Below, piece after piece: positions 58,397-64,000 of a DNA stretch of 64,000 bases. A program made the position numbers and the translations under genes. How positions within the stretch are numbered: position 1 is the first letter of the stretch; each line of letters starts with the position of its first letter. The DNA comes from Ostrinia nubilalis. Taxonomy: Eukaryota > Arthropoda > Insecta > Lepidoptera > Crambidae. Below the pieces are notes generated by a model that saw nothing but the letters and a program-made list of their open reading frames with translations, made no database searches and was not told where the DNA came from. The stretch covers positions 9,147,001 to 9,211,000 of the forward strand of contig NC_087097.1 of assembly GCF_963855985.1 (NCBI RefSeq). Direction: 5' to 3'.

Positions 58397-58665
58397 CCAG
58401 ACGCAGGTTAGCGTACCATCCCTATATTGTTGACATTCCACCAGCTCGCACTAAGCGTTTCGACTCTTTTATGATGCGAACAGCTAGGGACTGGAACTCG
58501 CTGCCTGCTGCTGTCTTTCCCGAAGACTATAATCCGGGTGTTTTCAAGGCGAGAGTGAATAGGCACTTACAGGGCAGATATGTACCATCCTAGACTGCAT
58601 CCTAATTAGCATCAGGTGCGATTGTGGTCAAATATCTGCCTTGTTATGCATAAAAAAAAGTATTT
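58397..58665 (+). pseudogene. CR1-like LINE 3' fragment (RT C-terminus, 3' UTR and A-run)
   Basis: An in-frame segment [20 protein letters not shown] continues through [20 protein letters not shown] and [12 protein letters not shown] to a TAG at 58591-58593. The RT-(A/V)R-WN-LP--VFP motif set is the conserved C-terminus of CR1-like (Zenon-type) non-LTR ORF2 proteins. The 3' UTR matches the minus-strand tail at 27348-27432 and ends with an A run near 58651. It is 5'-truncated exactly at the MITE border, so the MITE may have landed at the junction. Confidence 0.8.
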
Positions 58666-61600
58666 AATAAAAACTTTTTGGAGTAAAAATTAATAAACTA
58701 ATAAATAACGTTTACAGTCAGCTCATTACATTAACTAAAACTTTGTACTAATTACCTAAAGCCTAAAAGTTATTATTTCAAAATTATATCTCGGTTTAAA
58801 CGCACACAATCGGAGAGCTAACTTGATTGCTAATTGGGCAAGTTTGTTTTAATGAACATTATCTTAATCAAATATTTGTCTGGACTGCTTTAAAAACCGC
58901 TGTTTTCTGAAATTGTTTTAGAGTTCGTTCCAATAGTAATCCCGCAAAACAGGACTGTCGTGTGAACATACATGCTTGTTTGAAATTCGCATTATGAATT
59001 TGAAGGGATCGGTTTTTTACGGGACTCTACAAACGGGATGTTCGTGTGAACGTTAATATTGAAACACGTATACCTACTACTCGTAATAAACGAGATCTTG
59101 CAAAAAGTTCCTGCAAAAAACGGGATTTCTCCGTGAGATCAAGCCCTTACTAAGCAGAGAATGCTCGGTTTAATTCATTTTTACAGAACATTGAAACGTG
59201 GCGTGGCATTAATAATTTCAACACCAGCAAGTGAAGCGGTGTTTCGGCCATAAATAAAGCCTTAATGGCACAGTCAGCAATATTTCTTCCTTCATCTACA
59301 TTACTTCTGCAAAAATAACGAAATAGTGTTCACTTAAGATTGCCGCGTGGCGATAAGTCGCTGCATAGCTGTAGTGATGTACCGACCCAGCTATCTTTTA
59401 TTGTATTCCATTCGAGTAAATATTCGAATAATTTCGTCATCATCGCATAGAAAATTACTAATAAAGAGCATTTAAACTATAATATACCTACGATTATCAA
59501 CAAATTAGATTGAACTACATTAATTGTCTCTACATTCTAAAATTTTATAAAGCAGTAGGTATACTCGTATATTTTTGATTTGTTTTACAGTAATACCCCC
59601 AACCATTAGACGTTAGTTTCAGTTCTTAATTTACACTTCCAGTTCCACTTAACTAGAAATCGAATAACTTTAAGAATCGAGTGTTCCAGCGGAACGATAC
59701 TCGGCACATCTAAACGGGCCATTCCGAGCAGACTGTACCTTTTGGGTTTAAACAAAAAACGCTCGTAAGAGGTCGGTTTAAGTTTGCTTTTGAATTCGCC
59801 GCTGTTTATCTGGTAGTTCCGCAGATTCTGATTTGTGGCGGAGATAGCGAATGATGCTCTCGGCTGCCGCAAGGACAAAACTAAAATAAAACTACATTAT
59901 TTCGTGAGATAAGCCGCGTCCGGCCCTAGGGCTAGGGTTCGCAATTGTCCGATTGTCATCTGAAACGCCAGATTCGATTTGAACGAGAATATTCGAAACA
60001 GGGCAACAAAAAAGTTTTAAATACAAGTTACAAGGTATGATAAGTGTGCTATAGTAATCTTTGACAAATAAATACCAATTAATAGACTTTTTAGAGGCGG
60101 TCATAGATTTTGTATGGCAATACAAGCTACTTTTTTTTACTTGATTAACTCAATTGTCAATTTTTTACAAGACAACTATGACGTCAACAAGCTAAGGACG
60201 TAACTTTTTCGGCAACTCAGATGACTTACTGTTAATGATTTTAGAGGTACTAAAATTACAGTTGAAATCTGATTTGATTTTCAGTGTTAGATTTATTTGT
60301 TAATTCTGAGAAGCCTTTAAATTATTGGTTTAAAATTCTCGCAACCCTGCGAGGCTGCAGTTATTTCGATAACTCGAATATCTAGCCGTTTCTCGGTACT
60401 TTTTGTTTTTACAGCTGTTTAATGTGTTTGTGGAACCGATAATAGCCCACTTAATGCACTTTCGGGTGTAGGCGGCGTTTTATCGTCAACACTAAAGATT
60501 TCTATGCAGAAATAAAGAGGATTAACTCGAGTGTAAGCCAAATTTCTTCACCATAAAATGTTTATAACTTTTTCTTTTAACGCCCATAAAAATGGTTAAC
60601 ACTTCCGATGTATGTAAGCGATTATCTATCTATCTGTTAAATCATCATTAAATGGGTGTTGAAATGTTTATAGGCGGATTAAGTTTAAGATAACTAGAGA
60701 AATGATAAGCTCCTATGTTTATTCCTAGAAATTCAATAAAAGTTCTAGAGCAAGTATGGTCACCCGAGGCGAAAGCAACTATGAGGCTTAAATGACTAAA
60801 AAAAATTGGTTTTATTCTTAACCTGATGGATTTTGAACAAATGTCATTTGTTAAAACATAGAGCAATCATTGCTTTTAAGCTTGGCACCGGGCGACCTTA
60901 CCTAATTTTGATTAAGACACGGAACCCTAAAAGCTCGGAAAATATTGACACTAACAAATTGCGAACGTTGACAGGTTTAATCAGGTTTATTGAGAATCAC
61001 TTCGCGAAACATGAGAGTCCCATTGTCTTTTATTGCGCCTTCAGCATGACAAATTCCATAAAATATTTTATTTCGCGTATTAAGACATTACTTAGTTTAA
61101 TTTAATACGCTATTGTTTTCGAACGAATCACGTCAAAAGTGCAGTGGCCGTCTGTAGCTCCGTTACATATTTATAAGTTCTTATACGGAGTTAAATCGAT
61201 GTAAGATTTTCGTATTCCGAGACTGAAGGGCGAGAATACTAGTCCTGTCACGTACTGCCATATTAGACAAGTTTTCAATGAATTTTAATGCGGGTGCTAT
61301 TGAATGTGGGTCTGACTGTACAATGATACGGTAGTCTCGACGTTGTAGTTTATAATTACGTGTCAGACTGTATATTACGAGCCTCGTAACCTAGATGAGT
61401 ATACTTTTTTAATGAGGTCTATTTGCTGGACTAGGGCCGTGAATAAAGCGGTAGTGTGTATGTCACATGTCTTGTGATTAAGTGTGAGCTGAGACAAGGG
61501 TAACTTAGGGAAATCTTTCTTAAATTCAGTAACTCTATCTACGCTGATCTCGACTATATCACTGTCTTTTCTCTTTGTACGACGTTCAAACCTTTTATTT

Positions 61601-62200
61601 AAAACAACCAAAATACTTTTATGGACTTCAGTGAAGTGTGTTGATTCAAACGTGTAGCGCAGCGTAATGATGCTACCTACTCACTCATATACATATAAAC
61701 GAACAGCCTAGTCGACGGTACTTTATGCGAAACATTTTGGTAGCAAATCTAAGCTATGTAGCTGTATTTTAAGAGCGATTTTGAAATAAAAAGTATAGTG
61801 TAATTAGCTATTGTCTGTTTGTACAGCGGATAATGACTGAGATTAAAAAATACAATCTAACCATTACTTTAGCTTAAACATCAATAATATTAGATAGTAC
61901 AACTGACTTTTACAAAGTTGATAGACAACGATGTTCTAATCGAGCTTTATAAGGGTTATCTTAAGCTGTCTAAGTGGACCTTAATAAGATCTTTACATTG
62001 AGATTACTCTATCTCCTTACATTCTAGTGCTGTGATTGATCGCGGAGTTTCAATCGAGTCTCATGTAGACGCGATTTGTGTCAACTGTGTGTTTTAGTTT
62101 GTGGAAGTGTTGGTGGGAGTCGGGATTGATTACTGGTTGCCAGATAACTTTGGAACGAGTTGGTGTAACTATATTGACGTTATGCATTACTGCTACGTAG
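58666..62200. other. Long non-coding stretch with one diverged dispersed repeat
   Basis: About 58925-59140 is a copy of the repeat also seen near 16550 (GGATCGGTTTTTTACGGGAC, GTGTGAACGTTAA, CGAGATCTTGCAAAAAGTTC, AAACGGGATTTC). The rest contains only short open frames (up to 90 codons) on both strands, without domains. No exon could be supported. Confidence 0.5.
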
Positions 62201-62204
62201 ATAA

Positions 62205-62331
62205 ACTCACTGGCAACACATGATGGCACAAAGTATCCAAAAATTACCTGCTCCGTGGTTGAGGATCGTCACTTACCATCAGGTGAGATACAGGCCAAGA
62301 GCTTCCTCGTTGTGGATAAAAAAAAAAACAA
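62205..62331 (+). repeat. LINE 3' tail with A-run
   Basis: GAGGATCGTCACTTACCATC, AGGTGAGATACAGGCCAAGA and GCTTCCTCGTTGTGGAT lead to a run of A. This is a common 3' end of lepidopteran CR1-like or related LINEs. The coding part is absent. Confidence 0.65.
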
Positions 62332-64000
62332 TTACCAGTTGACTAATAACATCCTATACAATTTATTGTCATAAATTGTTAACTTGTTTAGGCACACACT
62401 ACTACACATTCAGTTTTGTCCGTGTATGTTTGAAAAATTGAGAAAATAAACTACTTTATTTCATGACGGAAATATGAGACAGCTTCAAATCTCTGCCCGA
62501 TAGTAAATTTTTTTATAATTACATTGCACAATAGACACAGCAAGACTCTTCGTTACTGATTCCGCTCACTCCCTGCCAAAAACTACTTTGATATCCATTG
62601 TGACTAAAACGCAAAATTAGCCAAAGCAAAAAGCCGGAGATCCTGTTGGCCAGAGAATTATGGAGATTGGATGGTACAGACAGGAATCAGTTTTCCGCTT
62701 CATTTGCCCACCGTATGCATGCTAAGCGTGTTTGTCCATTACGCTGCCGGTCACATTTTAGGGGCTTAGACGGTTAGGTATTATTTACTCTACTTTGCTT
62801 ACTTTGAAAAAGATATTCTGGGGTTTATGCCCGCAGATTTATGGCACGACTCTATTTGCCACAGAGTGGTGATGTTTATTTAGTTTACCAGTGGGTTTAG
62901 AGATGTTTTATGTTGAACCAGTAGGTAACTTACATCTGATTTTAAGTTTTAGGGTTTATAATGACTGTCTTACACAGACTTAGGCATATGTAGTAGATAG
63001 GTACGAGATTTTTCTTAATTACTTTCTTAAAAAGCAGTAAATCCGGCACAAATACCTTATTTTATTTACACCACGCATGAAATCGGTTTTCCATAAGCGA
63101 GCGCTTTTACTCTTATAATAAGCGTGAATGTTACAAAAGTTTAAAAATATTTAGATAGAATTTTTACAAAAAATAAATATGTATTGCTATGAGGATAGCT
63201 TAATTATTTATGTTTTACCAGGAACCGAAATCACGGCTTTCAGTGGCAAAGCGAAAAGGCGACACGATGTGCATGCTACACAAATTTCAGAGAGACGTGA
63301 ACGTAATACGGTATCGTCCACTCATTTGACTGGATTCATCCTTCTATTTAGCTCTAAATTAAAACCCAGTATCACAGTAATAAACTCAGATATCATCTGC
63401 AGGGTTGAATGCAGGGTTTGAGTGACCCAGATGCAAGTGAATGCAGTTGTTTGGTCGCAATGCACCGCCTAGTGTCTGTAAATCATCACGGACTAGGATC
63501 TTAGCTACAATTTGTGAGGAACGTAGTGGGTAGCTGAATAGCAAATTCTTGAATTATGCATTGTTTGTATAGTGAAATGTGGGTTGATTTTATATTAAAA
63601 CATTTGGCACAGCACTTACCTTATTATGTCAGTACTTATACCCTTTTATCGTAATAGAAAAGATAAATTTAAACAATAAACATAAATTTATCTATTCAGC
63701 CTCATAAATGTTGGTTAGTTTCAGAACCTATCATCAACAGTAGCGTCTTTTTTATTAACTATCCTTCTTGATAACACAATATCCTCACTCAGTATCAAAG
63801 ATTTTTCGACATGCTTTTGTTTTTCCCTCACTAACACACCCAAATATTTACTCTAAAAAACAAAACAAAATCGCTAAAATGACAAAAGTAGTACCCGCTT
63901 AATGAACGTTGCGAGCAACAAGAAAGCCCTTACAAAAGATACACCCAATCCATTTTTTCAATAACACTTCTTACAATGAACAGCCGATATTCCCATCGGC
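62332..64000. other. Non-coding stretch to the window end
   Basis: AT-rich; an 80-codon frame at 63179-63421 has no recognisable domain. No gene, RNA or repeat is supported. Confidence 0.5.

Overview
The window looks like AT-rich nuclear DNA of a lepidopteran (moth or butterfly). The basis is repeat content. It holds short Helitrons of the kind common in Lepidoptera, with a CTAG 3' end and A/T insertion flanks. It also holds RTE-like and CR1-like LINE tails of lepidopteran type, many TA- or TAA-flanked MITEs, and a Jockey-like LINE. No host protein-coding gene could be supported. The window reads as intergenic or intronic DNA in which almost every recognisable feature is mobile-element derived.

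Layout. 1-9.3 kb: mostly featureless AT-rich DNA with a tandem duplication (2.4-2.7 kb), a Harbinger-like MITE (2780-3795), a GC-rich inverted-repeat element (4062-4219) and a degenerate tRNA-like sequence (5682-5760). 9.3-19.1 kb: first copy of a five-copy TA-flanked MITE family, a cluster of related repeat modules (10.0-11.4 kb), a hAT-type non-autonomous element with a perfect 8-bp target duplication and a nested foldback (12385-13830), a repeat built of three ~310-bp units (14.4-15.8 kb), a TAA-flanked MITE (17988-18211), an inverted pair of TA-MITEs, and a very GC-rich MITE (18893-19082). 19.1-33.9 kb: sparse; Helitron, CR1-like tail, tandem repeats, a perfect 110-bp inverted repeat with a 39-nt loop (28961-29219), and two further inverted-repeat elements.

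34.1-38.7 kb is the only region with convincing coding sequence: a Jockey-like non-LTR retrotransposon flanked by a 12-bp target-site duplication and ending in 28 A residues. It is 5'-truncated inside ORF1 (gag-like, three CCHC knuckles) but keeps an open ORF2 of 978 codons with apparently intact endonuclease and reverse transcriptase motifs. ORF1 and ORF2 overlap by one base as TAATG, an arrangement that in related elements supports termination-reinitiation. The 3' UTR is GC-rich and can form several perfect hairpins.

38.7-64 kb: a piggyBac-like TTAA-flanked composite carrying a Helitron and an RTE-like fragment, further Helitrons, RTE fragments (one pair head to head), MITEs, and CR1-like 3' ends. 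No RNA gene is clearly functional, and I found no CRISPR-like array and no operon. The most interesting items are the young Jockey insertion with its structured 3' UTR, the perfect 110-bp inverted repeat, and the nested hAT/foldback element. I found no clear evidence of a wholly new biological system.
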